From NCBI RefSeq assembly GCF_018326305.1, contig NZ_AP023416.1:186001-250000 (forward strand): 64,000 nt of DNA, written 5' to 3'. This document shows positions 31,986-39,744 of the stretch, in pieces; position 1 is the first letter of the stretch, and each line of letters opens with the position of its first letter. Source of the stretch: Vescimonas fastidiosa. GTDB taxonomy: Bacteria; Bacillota; Clostridia; Oscillospirales; Oscillospiraceae. Below the pieces are notes generated by a model that did not search any database, was not told the origin of the DNA, and was given only the letters and a program-made list of their open reading frames with translations. Made by a program: the position numbers and the translations under genes.

Positions 31986-32345
31986 TCAATTACGGCTTGC
32001 AGCTGGTCGGGATACTGCTGCGCGATTTGGGCATTCCCTCACGATTAAACGGCTGAGTTCGTCAACCTTTTCTGCCGTTTCTCCCGTGGCTTTTGCGCGA
32101 TAAATGCCGACGGCGTTGGTAGCGGACTGAAAGTTTGCGGGAGCCGGATACTTTGCATATAAGGAAACGGCGGCAACCATCGCATCAAAATCGGAATCGC
32201 AAGCGGCCTCTTTCTCGTGCGCCCATATTGCCCGCAGCTTTTCGATTTCTGCTTTTGCTGTCCGCTTAGAAATGTAGACAGACACTCCGGCGGATGCCAA
32301 AACAGAAAAGGCGGAAACGCCGATTTCACCCCACGAAATACTCAT
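31986..32345 (-). CDS. Small membrane-anchored phage protein, unknown
   Basis: 119 residues. One N-terminal membrane helix (about 8-26), then a charged helical region. It directly follows the XRE repressor gene on the same strand with a 2-base gap, so it is expressed in the lysogen. This is the typical position of a superinfection-exclusion or other lysogenic-conversion gene, but there is no sequence proof. Confidence 0.65.
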   Translation of the reverse strand: MSISWGEIGVSAFSVLASAGVSVYISKRTAKAEIEKLRAIWAHEKEAACDSDFDAMVAAVSLYAKYPAPANFQSATNAVGIYRAKATGETAEKVDELSRLIVRECPNRAAVSRPAASRN

Positions 32346-32347
32346 AA

Positions 32348-32710
32348 TTAATTCTCCAAAGCCCCGCGGGCGGCTTTGATAAAAATCCGCAGGGTTTCCT
32401 TATCCATTTTTTTCAAAAGCTCGACAGCTTCTTTCAAATCTTCATCTTCCATTACGCCCTCGATCTCCGGATCGGGGGCTTTTTTTGCGCCCTCCGAAGC
32501 TGCGTTGGCGGATACATCGTCTGGCATAATGTCCTCTACGGAAACGCCGAGATATTCGGCAATAGCGGGAAGGCGAGCATTTGACGGCTTAGTTTTCCGC
32601 GTGTTCCATTGGCTATAAATGCTATTTGATAGCCCTAATGCGCGGCTTAAATCGGCTCCATTTTTGCCATTTTTGCTCAAGTAAAAGTTGATTTTGTCTA
32701 TAGCGTCCAT
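32348..32710 (-). CDS. XRE-family phage repressor (CI-like)
   Basis: 120 residues. The HTH is at 1-65 (GADLSRALGLSNSIYSQWNT, then KPSNARLPAIAEYLGVSVED). A C-terminal helical tail (EDEDLKEAVELLKKMDKETL) probably dimerises. There is no peptidase domain, so induction must work by another route, such as an antirepressor or anti-repressor RNA. I chose the ATG at 32710. Two XRE genes on the plus and minus sides of the operator region form a CI/Cro-like pair. Confidence 0.88.
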   Translation of the reverse strand: MDAIDKINFYLSKNGKNGADLSRALGLSNSIYSQWNTRKTKPSNARLPAIAEYLGVSVEDIMPDDVSANAASEGAKKAPDPEIEGVMEDEDLKEAVELLKKMDKETLRIFIKAARGALEN

Positions 32711-32768
32711 TTGCACCTCGTGTATATTGTGCAGTTCGCCAAAACTAATAAAAACTAATAGAAAGCGG

Positions 32769-32797
32769 TTGACTTATAATTTCTAATTAGTTATAAT
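32769..32797 (+). promoter_or_regulatory. Rightward promoter in the immunity region
   Basis: TTGACT (32769-32774), 17 bases, TATAAT (32792-32797). CTAATTAG lies in the spacer, and two ACTAATA repeats lie just to the left near 32740-32760, which look like repressor sites. Confidence 0.7.
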
Positions 32798-32879
32798 AAG
32801 AATCGGCGGGAGGCAATACAAAGCCGAGCCCCCTGCACTTAGCGGACTGCGGAAAATATTAAGGGTTGTTGGCACTTCC

Positions 32880-32918
32880 ATAATACCACAGTTTGCTAAG
32901 TTGTCAAGAAAAACTTAG
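32880..32918 (-). promoter_or_regulatory. Leftward promoter of the CI-like repressor with operator
   Basis: On the minus strand: TTGACA (complement of 32902-32907), 16 bases, TATTAT (complement of 32880-32885). The palindrome CTAAGTT-N9-AACTTAG (32896-32918) overlaps the -35. Confidence 0.75.
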
Positions 32919-32960
32919 TTTTTGTTGATTGCGGAGAGGAGGAAAAGGCGAAAAGAAAAA

Positions 32961-32996
32961 CACCCGCAGTCCGTTTGCGGGCGTTTTCTTCCCAGA
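32961..32996 (-). terminator. Terminator in the immunity region
   Basis: ACCCGCA/TGCGGGC stem (32972-32978 with 32986-32992), with AAAAACA on the left and GTTTTCTT on the right, so it can act in both directions. It ends the minus-strand transcript described next. Confidence 0.75.
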
Positions 32997-33243
32997 TTTG
33001 TTACCAGAGTGCGCTGCACAGACTGTTCACCGGCAATCCTTAGCCGATGGCCAAGCCGTCATTCTTGCGGCTCGGAAATGCCAGTCTGACGAAAAACGGA
33101 CTTCCGTTTCTGTGACGCACCGCTCACTTTGGCAGTTCTGGGGCAGCCTGACCCTATCGCATTGCGCCGGTACTTCGGTCTGGAACGGGCAAAGTCAAAA
33201 GGTTGGTCAAAAAGTCCACCTCCTTAAATTTGCCGCAAGGGCT
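32965..33243 (-). ncRNA. Short minus-strand transcript of the immunity region
   Basis: Promoter: TTGACT (complement of 33273-33278), 17 bases, TATACT (complement of 33250-33255). An ideal AAGGAGGTGG ribosome site (33216-33225) is followed by TTG at 33210 and an 18-codon frame ending at 33154 (TNLLTLPVPDRSTGAMR after the start). The transcript ends at the terminator near 32965, about 280 nt in all. No longer protein fits. It could be a leader-peptide RNA or an antisense-type regulator; it lies opposite the gap between the CI and Cro genes. Confidence 0.55.
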
Positions 33244-33249
33244 AAAGGC

Positions 33250-33278
33250 AGTATAACAAATTCCCCCGCCACAGTCAA
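33250..33278 (-). promoter_or_regulatory. Promoter of the short minus-strand transcript
   Basis: TTGACT-17-TATACT on the minus strand. Just upstream it reads ACTTAGTTTTCGTTGACT, closely similar to AACTTAGTTTTTGTTGAT on the plus strand at 32912-32929, so both are probably bound by the same repressor. Confidence 0.75.
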
Positions 33279-33313
33279 CGAAAACTAAGTAAATACAAAC
33301 TGGAGGTGAAAGA

Positions 33314-33508
33314 ATGAGTTTTCGCAGCGCTCGATTGGCCGCTGGTCTGAGTGTCAAGCAGGTAATCGAGAAACTAAAGGTGACGGATGCGGCGGTTTAC
33401 ATGTGGGAGACCGGCACGCAGGCACCGAGAGCCAGCCGCTTGCCGGAGATCGCCGAGCTGTACGGCTGCACGGTGGACGAGCTGTTGAAGAAGGAGGCTG
33501 ACAAATGA
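33314..33508 (+). CDS. Cro-like XRE-family regulator
   Basis: 64 residues, little more than one HTH (LAAGLSVKQVIEKLKVTDAA, then VYMWETGTQAPRASRLPEIA). TGGAGGTGAAAG precedes the ATG. First gene of the rightward early operon, the Cro position opposite the CI-like gene. It overlaps the next gene by 4 bases. Confidence 0.88.
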   Translation: MSFRSARLAAGLSVKQVIEKLKVTDAAVYMWETGTQAPRASRLPEIAELYGCTVDELLKKEADK

Positions 33509-33708
33509 TCGAAACCATGACGCTGCACCAGGCATCGAAGTATCTTAGAGATAAAGGCTTGAGCCTTTGTTCTGACACCCTGGCCGACGGCCTGGAGCAA
33601 GGTGTGTACCCCTTCGGCGTGTGCATCCGCACCGACCGCAGCCGGGTATTTCAGATTTTTAAAAAGAAGCTGGATGCGTGGATCTCGGAGGTAGAGGCGG
33701 ACGAATGA
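33505..33708 (+). CDS. Excisionase/AlpA-like small DNA-binding protein
   Basis: 67 residues. MTLHQASKYLRDKGLSLCSD resembles the winged-HTH start of AlpA/Xis-type proteins, followed by a hairpin and a basic helix. It could be the excisionase or an early activator. The small size and position after Cro fit both. Confidence 0.65.
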   Translation: MIETMTLHQASKYLRDKGLSLCSDTLADGLEQGVYPFGVCIRTDRSRVFQIFKKKLDAWISEVEADE

Positions 33709-33730
33709 TTTTTGCGAAGAGGAGGACATG

Positions 33731-33829
33731 ATGGATACTTACACATTGACACTGGTCATCATCGGCGCGGCAACGGTGGCGTGGATGTTCGTGAAGCTGG
33801 TGGACAAGCTGGATAGACCAGGCAAGTGA
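33731..33829 (+). CDS. 32-residue single-helix membrane peptide
   Basis: Starts MDTYTLTLVIIGAATVAWMF and ends KLVDKLDRPGK: one membrane helix and a basic tail. AGAGGAGGACATG precedes the ATG at 33731; an ATG at 33728 is too close. The function is unknown; the clear ribosome site argues that it is real. Confidence 0.6.
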   Translation: MDTYTLTLVIIGAATVAWMFVKLVDKLDRPGK

Positions 33830-33848
33830 GAATTTGGGAGGAATGAAG

Positions 33849-34139
33849 ATGCAAAGACATTACTACGCCATCGTGGCTGAAAGGTGCGGCGTCCGGGTAA
33901 TTATGCGGTCGGAGTGCGATGTGGCCGAGGTGGGCGACCTGGTTAGCGGCAGCAATAAGGCAGTCGTATATTCCGGGTACAAGGTCATCACAGAGCCGCA
34001 CTTTGTCCTGTGCGGGACCAGTGAGGACGATTTTCTGAACGCCCTGTATGCGGGGGATATTCCCCAGGTTTCCAAGGTCACCCGGGATGTGTGGAAGCTG
34101 GAGCTGGAAGAGGAGGATGCATCCGATGTGGACATCTGA
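33849..34139 (+). CDS. Phage hypothetical protein
   Basis: 96 residues, beta-rich first half (YYAIVAERCGVRVIMRSECD), acidic end. GGGAGG precedes the ATG at 33849. It overlaps the next gene by 14 bases. No family recognised. Confidence 0.65.
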   Translation: MQRHYYAIVAERCGVRVIMRSECDVAEVGDLVSGSNKAVVYSGYKVITEPHFVLCGTSEDDFLNALYAGDIPQVSKVTRDVWKLELEEEDASDVDI

Positions 34140-34320
34140 CCCGGTATGGGACGCGGAGTGCTACGCCGCAGAGCAGGATAGGCAGACCGACCGGCGCCCC
34201 GTGTGCGACTGCTGTGGGGAGCCTATCCAAGAGGATTGTGCATTGCATTACAAGGGGGTTTGGCTCTGCTGGGAGTGCGTCAACAACAATGAGGAGTATA
34301 TCGAGGAGGCTTGGGAATGA
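34126..34320 (+). CDS. Small zinc-ribbon phage protein
   Basis: 64 residues with two cysteine pairs (VCDCCGEPIQED and WLCWECVNNN), a treble-clef-like zinc site. GAGGAGG precedes the ATG at 34126. Function unknown. Confidence 0.65.
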   Translation: MWTSDPVWDAECYAAEQDRQTDRRPVCDCCGEPIQEDCALHYKGVWLCWECVNNNEEYIEEAWE

Positions 34321-34340
34321 GCGATAACGGAGGAAAAGGA

Positions 34341-34985
34341 ATGCTTAAATCATTTGATGAACTTGTAAAACTGGATGTGCGTCCTTACTGCGATGTGCGG
34401 GATGCAAAGGACGAAAGTGGGAAACTAATTAAAGTCCCCTATCTGAGCTGGGCAAAGTGCGTGAAACTGCTGCACGAAAACGGCGCGGAATCCGTTTGGT
34501 ATGCGCCCGTTGAATGCCCGGAAACAAAGACCTATCTTTGGCCGCAGGCAAAAGTAGTCACGAGCAAGGGGCGGGAAACCGAGTGCTGGTTTGTGCGGGT
34601 GCTGATCCACATTGACGGCATGGAATACACCTATGACACCCCGCTGCTGAACGGATCGCTTGTTGTATACACCGATACGCTGAACCAGCTCCGCATAAAC
34701 AATGCCCTGGCGAGAGCATTTGTGAAGGGCGTGGCCATCCGCACGGGGCTTGGATTTGACTTGTGGGCAGAGGGAGATACCGACGATGGCGAGGACGATT
34801 TGAGCCGCCATAGCATTTGGGCAATAAAAGAGCGGCTGGAAAGGCTCATCACTATCAAGGAAAAGAACGGCCTTGACCACAGAGATTTGCTGGCCAGTGT
34901 TGGCATTAGCGACAAGCAGCTAAATAACCTTATGGGATATTTCGCGACGATTGACAAGCTTGAAAAGGCGGTCAGCAAACTGTGA
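34341..34985 (+). CDS. Single-strand annealing protein (Sak3/DUF1071-like)
   Basis: 214 residues. SFDELVKLDVRPYCDVRDAK and YLSWAKCVKLLHENGAE at the N-terminus and a central beta-rich ring-forming region match the DUF1071 (Sak3) group of phage annealing proteins. The C-terminal 50 residues form a helical tail. It anneals complementary strands in recombination. The ATG at 34341 has GGAGG upstream. The gene for a YqaJ exonuclease follows with a 4-base overlap: together a Red-type two-component system. Confidence 0.82.
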   Translation: MLKSFDELVKLDVRPYCDVRDAKDESGKLIKVPYLSWAKCVKLLHENGAESVWYAPVECPETKTYLWPQAKVVTSKGRETECWFVRVLIHIDGMEYTYDTPLLNGSLVVYTDTLNQLRINNALARAFVKGVAIRTGLGFDLWAEGDTDDGEDDLSRHSIWAIKERLERLITIKEKNGLDHRDLLASVGISDKQLNNLMGYFATIDKLEKAVSKL

Positions 34986-35569
34986 TACGGAACCACGATA
35001 GGAGCGGATGGTTTGGAGCGTCGGACACGGCTACGATTATGGGATCGTGGGGCACAGAAACATTCCGCAGATGGTGGGCTGTAAAGCTTGGTATTCGGCA
35101 AGACCATTTTTCCAATGCGGCGATGCAGGCCGGAACGGCATACGAACACAAGATACTGGATGCCGCGAATGTCCAAACGAGAGATAGGCAGATAAAAGTG
35201 CGCCGTTTGCGGCTGCGCGTGAATTACGACGGGGAAACCCGCGACATGATACACGAGGTCAAAACGCACAGCAAGCCTGTTTTTAAGGTCACCAAGGGAT
35301 ATTGGATGCAGTGTCAAGTGGAGATGTACGCCAGCGGATGCGGAATCTTTAGAAAACGGAAAGCCTGCCAAATCATCGCATATCGGATGACACCGGCGGA
35401 ATATGAGAATTTTTTCCTTCCGATCGACATGAACAGGCTTTCAACTCACAAGGTCAAGTATGACAGCGAGTGGGTAGAATCACAGTATCTCCCACGCCTG
35501 CGATATTTGTCAAAATGCTTAAAGCGCGGGAAGTGGCCGCAGTCAGAGGAGGTAATATGCAGCAAGTAA
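34982..35569 (+). CDS. YqaJ-type recombination exonuclease
   Basis: 195 residues with a GTG start. It has the lambda-exonuclease/YqaJ catalytic set: WFGASDTATIMGSWGTE near 10, GTAYEHKIL, acidic VNYDGETRD, and the EVKTHSK pair near 93, then YWMQCQVEMYASG. It degrades one strand of duplex DNA and hands the other to the annealing protein. It is smaller than most YqaJ proteins but keeps all motifs. Confidence 0.85.
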   Translation: MIRNHDRSGWFGASDTATIMGSWGTETFRRWWAVKLGIRQDHFSNAAMQAGTAYEHKILDAANVQTRDRQIKVRRLRLRVNYDGETRDMIHEVKTHSKPVFKVTKGYWMQCQVEMYASGCGIFRKRKACQIIAYRMTPAEYENFFLPIDMNRLSTHKVKYDSEWVESQYLPRLRYLSKCLKRGKWPQSEEVICSK

Positions 35570-36102
35570 CCGTTGATGCCGCCCGGTGGCAGCAGGACAG
35601 CGATGGAGCGTGGCTGTGCCTTCGGGTGCAGTCCCCCCGGGCGGCAATGGCCGTGTGCGACGAGCTGCAGCCCGGCAAGGAGTACACGGCGCAGATTAAA
35701 CGCAGGGGCCGGAGCCTGGATGCCAACGCCTATGCGTGGGTGCTGATGGATAAGCTGGCGGCGCACTACGGGTTAAACCCGGAGGATATTTATCGGGAGA
35801 AGATAAAACAAATTCCCGGGGTCAGAGATGTGGTGTGCATCCCCGAAAAGTCAGCCGATTTCTTCTGTAAGAGCTGGTCGGCAAAGGGCATCGGCTGGAT
35901 GGCAGAGCGGTTTCCCTCAAAGCTCGACGGATGCGTATGCGTTACGGTGTGGTACGGATCCAGCACCTATGACACCTTGCAGATGTCACGACTGATAGAC
36001 GCGATCGCCGAGGACTGCCGGGAGGCCGAGATCGAGACCATGACACCCCAGCAGCTGGATGCGCTGAAATCTCGATGGGAGGAGGCGCAGGGCATTGGAT
36101 GA
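35557..36102 (+). CDS. Phage recombination-associated protein (NinB-like)
   Basis: 181 residues. Central RRGRSLDANAYAWVLMDKLA resembles the NinB/Orf signature (RSLxQNxxxW) of phage recombination mediators that bind SSB and single-stranded DNA. The assignment is by that motif and by the neighbours: annealing protein and exonuclease upstream, SSB downstream. The ATG at 35557 has GGAGG and overlaps the exonuclease end by 13 bases. Confidence 0.65.
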   Translation: MQQVTVDAARWQQDSDGAWLCLRVQSPRAAMAVCDELQPGKEYTAQIKRRGRSLDANAYAWVLMDKLAAHYGLNPEDIYREKIKQIPGVRDVVCIPEKSADFFCKSWSAKGIGWMAERFPSKLDGCVCVTVWYGSSTYDTLQMSRLIDAIAEDCREAEIETMTPQQLDALKSRWEEAQGIG

Positions 36103-36373
36103 GAAACGGTGCTTTCTTTGCGGCAGAAACGGCGCACAGGACCCACTGGACCGGCACCACATATTCCCGGGCCCTTACCGCAAGAAAAGTGAGAGATACG
36201 GCCTTGTGGTGTATCTGTGCCACAGCAGATGCCATATCTTCGCGAAAACCGCCGTACACAACAACGCCTTAAAAATGCGGCAGCTGCAAAGATACGGCCA
36301 ATTAAAGGCCATGCGGGAGCAGGGCTGGACGGAAGATGACTTCCGGCGTGAATTCGGAAAAAGCTATTTGTAA
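36095..36373 (+). CDS. HNH-like zinc-binding phage protein
   Basis: 92 residues with a TTG start, GGGAGGAGG upstream. CFLCGRN, DRHHIF and VYLCHSRCH give a CxxC...HH...C...H arrangement as in HNH/NinG-like nucleases. It lies in the recombination operon. Nuclease activity is inferred only from the motif. Confidence 0.7.
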   Translation: MDEKRCFLCGRNGAQDPLDRHHIFPGPYRKKSERYGLVVYLCHSRCHIFAKTAVHNNALKMRQLQRYGQLKAMREQGWTEDDFRREFGKSYL

Positions 36374-36384
36374 GGAGGAAAAAG

Positions 36385-36789
36385 ATGGTAAACAGAATGA
36401 TTTTGCAGGGGCGGCTTTGCTCTGACCCCGAACGCAGAGCCACACAGAACGGGACAACGGTGTGCAGCTTCCGCTTGGCGTGGAGCGAGAAGGTAAAGGA
36501 CAGAGAAACGAAGCTGTTCCTCTCCTGTGTGGCATGGCAGGGAACGGCAGAGCTGATCTGCACCCACTTTACCAAAGGCAAGGAGATCATCGTGGAGGGC
36601 AAGCTCTCCAGCCGGGACTATGAGGACAAGGCCGGCAACAAGCGCACCGTGGTGGAGCTGACTGCCGACAAGGTACATTTCTGCGGCAGCAAGGATGCTG
36701 TACAGAAACCCACGTATACCTTCGCTGTACAGGAACCCACGCAGACCTTCACGGAGATTTCCGAGGATGACGGCGATTTGCCGTTCTAA
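36385..36789 (+). CDS. ssb: Single-stranded DNA-binding protein
   Basis: 134 residues. OB fold at 1-105 (MVNRMILQGRLCSDPERRAT, KLFLSCVAWQGTAELI), then a short acidic tail ending DDGDLPF, the SSB-interaction tip. AAGGAGG precedes the ATG. It coats ssDNA and recruits partners during phage replication and recombination. Confidence 0.95.
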   Translation: MVNRMILQGRLCSDPERRATQNGTTVCSFRLAWSEKVKDRETKLFLSCVAWQGTAELICTHFTKGKEIIVEGKLSSRDYEDKAGNKRTVVELTADKVHFCGSKDAVQKPTYTFAVQEPTQTFTEISEDDGDLPF

Positions 36790-36805
36790 TTGGAGGTGAC
36801 GAGGG

Positions 36806-36979
36806 ATGACATTTGACGCGATTATCTACGATGCCGATAGCATTCGAGACGCACTTTCCGATTCTCTTACTAACAATGTTTTACGAATTGATGATCTTTC
36901 GGAGGAGGATGCAGTGCAGTTAGCCTGCATTTTTACGGATCACGGAATCGGTATTTGCCTACTTCCGCGCAAGGAGTAA
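36806..36979 (+). CDS. Small acidic phage protein, unknown
   Basis: 57 residues (MTFDAIIYDADSIRDALSDS, then EEDAVQLACIFTDHGIGICL). GGAGGTGACGAGGG precedes the ATG at 36806. No family recognised. Confidence 0.6.
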   Translation: MTFDAIIYDADSIRDALSDSLTNNVLRIDDLSEEDAVQLACIFTDHGIGICLLPRKE

Positions 36980-36983
36980 GTGC

Positions 36984-37628
36984 ATGGCGGATATGACATA
37001 CATCAAGCTGTTCATCGATTACTTAGATGCGATAGAGCCGCTCGGTGACGCAGAGAGGGGGCGGCTTTTCACTTCCTTGTTGGTTTATGCAAGGACGGGC
37101 GAAGCCCCGCAGCTCGGCGGGAACGAACGGTTTTTATTCCCGATGATGCGGGCGCAGATAGATCGAGACAACTCCGCAATGGATAGTTTATCCGACGCAC
37201 GAAGCGAAGCCGGAAGAAAGGGCGCAGAAGCAAAACAAGCAAATGCCAGATTTGCCAAGCAAAACAAGCAAATGCCAGATTTGCCAAGCAAAACAAGCAA
37301 AGACAAAGACAAAGACAAAGACAAAGACAAAGACAAAGACAAAGACAAAGACAATAGCGCGTCGCCGTTTGAATCGTTTTGGGCGGTATATCCCCGAAAA
37401 GTCGGAAAGCAGGCCGCAAAGAAAGCATTTTCCAAGGTTTCTGTGCCGGTTAAAACGCTTATCGATGCCGTCAACAGTCAGAAAAACAGCGAACAGTGGC
37501 GCAAGGATAACGGTCAATACATCCCAAACCCAGCCACATGGCTGAATCAAGGCCGATGGGATGATGTGCTGACGGAGGCCGGAGCGCAACCAACGAAGGA
37601 GGAGTACCATGTCGGAACATGGCTGTGA
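36984..37628 (+). CDS. Phage replication protein (DUF6291/DnaD-like organisation)
   Basis: 214 residues. An N-terminal DUF6291-like helical domain (YIKLFIDYLDAIEPLGDAER) is followed by a repeat-built linker (about 83-123: two and a half copies of a 29-bp repeat, then nine Lys-Asp pairs) and a C-terminal replication module (FWAVYPRKVGKQAAKKAFSK and QYIPNPATWLNQGRW). The latter is common in phage initiator proteins next to DnaC loaders. It probably helps recruit the loader at the phage origin. It overlaps the dnaC start by 20 bases. Confidence 0.8.
   Translation: MADMTYIKLFIDYLDAIEPLGDAERGRLFTSLLVYARTGEAPQLGGNERFLFPMMRAQIDRDNSAMDSLSDARSEAGRKGAEAKQANARFAKQNKQMPDLPSKTSKDKDKDKDKDKDKDKDKDNSASPFESFWAVYPRKVGKQAAKKAFSKVSVPVKTLIDAVNSQKNSEQWRKDNGQYIPNPATWLNQGRWDDVLTEAGAQPTKEEYHVGTWL
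37231..37352 (+). repeat. 29-bp tandem repeat plus (GACAAA)9 microsatellite inside a gene
   Basis: The 29-bp unit occurs at 37231-37259 and 37260-37288, with 13 bases of a third copy. As 29 is not a multiple of 3, each copy is read in a different frame (ANARFAK, QMPDLPS, then KTSK). Nine hexamers starting at GAC positions 37302 to 37350 follow, coding Lys-Asp pairs. Confidence 0.9.
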
Positions 37629-38277
37629 CATCTGCGGCGGGCTGGGCTACACCGTCCGGCGCACGGAAAGCGGCGAACTGGTGAGTAGCACTTGCAAATG
37701 CGAGATCATCCGGCAAAACAGAATTCGCATGGAGCGTTCCGGGCTTGCTGGTCTGCTGGATAACTGCACATTCGAGGCATTCCAAACGCGGGAGTATTGG
37801 CAACAGGCCGCAAAACAAGCGGCGGAGAAGTATTTGACCGACTGGAAGGGCAAGTGGTTTTTCATCGGCGGCTCTCCCGGAACTGGGAAAACCCACTTGT
37901 GTACGGCGATTTGCGCCAAGCTGATGGACGGCGGAATCCCTGTCCGGTATGTGCAATGGCGGGGAGATATTCCGGCAATCAAGGCAAAGGTAAACGATGC
38001 GGAAGCATACACCGAAGCCATGCACCCGCTGAAAACCGTCCGTGCGCTGTATATCGACGATTTCTTAAAGGGCAGCGTTACGGATGCCGACAAAAACATT
38101 GCCTTTGACCTGCTGAATGCCCGGTACATTGACCCGGATGCAATCACGATCATCTCCACGGAGTTGACCATTGACCGCATTTTGAGCTGGGATGAAGCAA
38201 TCGGCAGCAGAATCAACCAGCGTGCAAGGGATTATATGCTTAACATCGGCAAAAAGCAGAATTGGAGGCTGAAATGA
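37609..38277 (+). CDS. dnaC: DnaC-like helicase loader ATPase
   Basis: 222 residues. An N-terminal zinc site (CDICGGLGY...CKCE) is followed by the AAA+ core with Walker A GGSPGTGKTH near 85, Walker B LYIDDF near 145, and the IISTELTIDR and SRINQRARDY sensor/arginine regions. It loads the replicative helicase at the phage origin. It overlaps the preceding replication gene and the following methyltransferase (ATGA). Confidence 0.93.
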   Translation: MSEHGCDICGGLGYTVRRTESGELVSSTCKCEIIRQNRIRMERSGLAGLLDNCTFEAFQTREYWQQAAKQAAEKYLTDWKGKWFFIGGSPGTGKTHLCTAICAKLMDGGIPVRYVQWRGDIPAIKAKVNDAEAYTEAMHPLKTVRALYIDDFLKGSVTDADKNIAFDLLNARYIDPDAITIISTELTIDRILSWDEAIGSRINQRARDYMLNIGKKQNWRLK

Positions 38278-38937
38278 AAGTTTTGGTTGCTTGCGAGGAA
38301 TCGCAGGAGGTATGCAAAGCGTTTCGGGCAAAAGGCCATGAATCGTATAGCTGTGACATACAGGAACCGTCCGGCGGCCACCCAGAGTGGCACATTTTAG
38401 GCGATGCCCTTGTGGCTATCAAGGGGGGGGCAAGTGACCACGATGGACGGACAGACGCATGATGTGGGAAAATGGGATTTGCTGATTGCACATCCACCGT
38501 GTACTTATCTCAGCAATGCTGGAGCCAACAGACTTAGAGTCAACGGTGAGATTCAGCCTGGACGCATGGAAAAAGCGAAAGCAGCCAGGGCCATGTTTAT
38601 GGAGATGCTGGATGCCGAAATTCCGAGAATTGCTGTTGAAAACCCGGTCCCGGGCAAAATTCACGGTCTCCCGCCATACTCCCAGATTATACAACCATAT
38701 ATGTTCGGGGATGCCTGGCTAAAAAGAACATGCTTATGGCTCAAAAACTTACCATTGCTGATGGCCACGAATTGCGTAGTGCCAACTGGGAAATGGGTGG
38801 AAACTACTCCGCACGGTAGAGCGGCCAGACCTGGGGAATGGGAGAACAAAGGGCGGAGAACGCCTAAGGAACGCTCCAAGACATTCCCCTCTGTCGCAAA
38901 GGCGATGGCGGAGCAGTGGGGTGGATTGGAGGGATGA
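38274..38937 (+). pseudogene. C5-type DNA methyltransferase-like gene, frameshifted at a G8 tract
   Basis: The N-terminal part (MKVLVACEESQEVCKAFRAK, SAM-binding-like) runs in frame to KGG at the G8 tract 38423-38430. The rest (QVTTMDGQTHDVGKWDLLIA, HPPCTYLSNAG with the PPC catalytic cysteine motif, then RIAVENPVPG) continues in the +1 frame. With G7 a single 220-residue protein would be made. It resembles phage cytosine methyltransferases, which protect phage DNA against restriction. Phase variation, sequencing error or a real mutation all fit. Confidence 0.75.
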
Positions 38938-38938
38938 C

Positions 38939-39436
38939 ATGACAAAGAAAATTCTTGATGCCACCTGCGGATCTCGGACGATATGGTTTAACAAAAGCCA
39001 TCCTGCCGCAATCTACTGCGATTCGCGGGACGAGGAATATACGGGGATTTGGAAGAGCACAAATCGCGATTCTGAACGAACCTGCGTCGTGCATCCAGAC
39101 ATACAGTGTGATTCTACGGATCTGCCGTTTTTGGACAACACATTTTCTCTTGTCGTTTTTGATCCACCGCACCTTCGCCGCATCGGGGAAAACTCTTGGA
39201 TGCGGAAGAAGTACGGACAGCTCGGCGAGAACTGGCGCGAAATGTTGCATGACGGATTCCGCGAGTGTATGCGCGTATTAAAACCGGACGGCGTGCTGAT
39301 TTTTAAGTGGGCAGAAACGCAAATCCCCGCTGCAGATGTTTGGGCGGCAATCGGAGAACGCCCGCTTTTCGGGCATCATAGCGGAAAGAAGTCACAGACC
39401 TTTTGGGGATGTTTTATGAAACTTATGGAGGATTGA
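38939..39436 (+). CDS. SAM-dependent methyltransferase, DNA N-4/N-6 type likely
   Basis: 165 residues. Motif I ILDATCGSRTIWFNK lies at the start and the catalytic DPPH (SLVVFDPPHLRRIG) near 75, then MRVLKPDGVLIFKW. The order and the DPPx motif fit amino-methyltransferases of DNA, though the protein is small. It is the third methyltransferase-type gene of the prophage if 45212 is included. TTGGAGGGATGAC precedes the ATG. Confidence 0.8.
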   Translation: MTKKILDATCGSRTIWFNKSHPAAIYCDSRDEEYTGIWKSTNRDSERTCVVHPDIQCDSTDLPFLDNTFSLVVFDPPHLRRIGENSWMRKKYGQLGENWREMLHDGFRECMRVLKPDGVLIFKWAETQIPAADVWAAIGERPLFGHHSGKKSQTFWGCFMKLMED

Positions 39437-39437
39437 C

Positions 39438-39743
39438 ATGGCCACATTACGCATGATTCCCGGCATTACATACACCCGGAAGAACCTGGAAGCACTCACC
39501 GGTATGCCGGACAGAGAGAACCGGCGAATGATCAGGGCGCAGCGGCGGCAGGGGGTACCCATTGTGGCTCTGCCGGATGGCGGGTACAAACTGGCGGAGA
39601 CGGACGAGGAGAAGAAGATGCTCCTTGCCATGTACCGCAAGCGGGCTCTGGACGAGCTGGCTACCTACAGCATGCTTGCAAAGGCCATGCAGGTACCGGG
39701 TCAGATGACCGTGGAGGAGCTGCTGGACGGATTGGCGGTGTAA
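39438..39743 (+). CDS. Phage hypothetical protein
   Basis: 101 residues, basic and helical (TGMPDRENRRMIRAQRRQGV, later AKAMQVPGQMTVEELLDGLA). A DNA-binding role is possible from its charge; no family recognised. Confidence 0.65.
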   Translation: MATLRMIPGITYTRKNLEALTGMPDRENRRMIRAQRRQGVPIVALPDGGYKLAETDEEKKMLLAMYRKRALDELATYSMLAKAMQVPGQMTVEELLDGLAV

Positions 39744-39744
39744 T

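Noticed and set aside
32929..33288. A 119-codon plus-strand frame in the immunity region
   Set aside because: It runs through the terminator hairpin and the minus-strand promoter, has no domain, and does not connect with the early genes.
37085..37631. Minus-strand frames with long LSLSLS or VFVFVF runs
   Set aside because: They are antisense translations of the GACAAA repeat.
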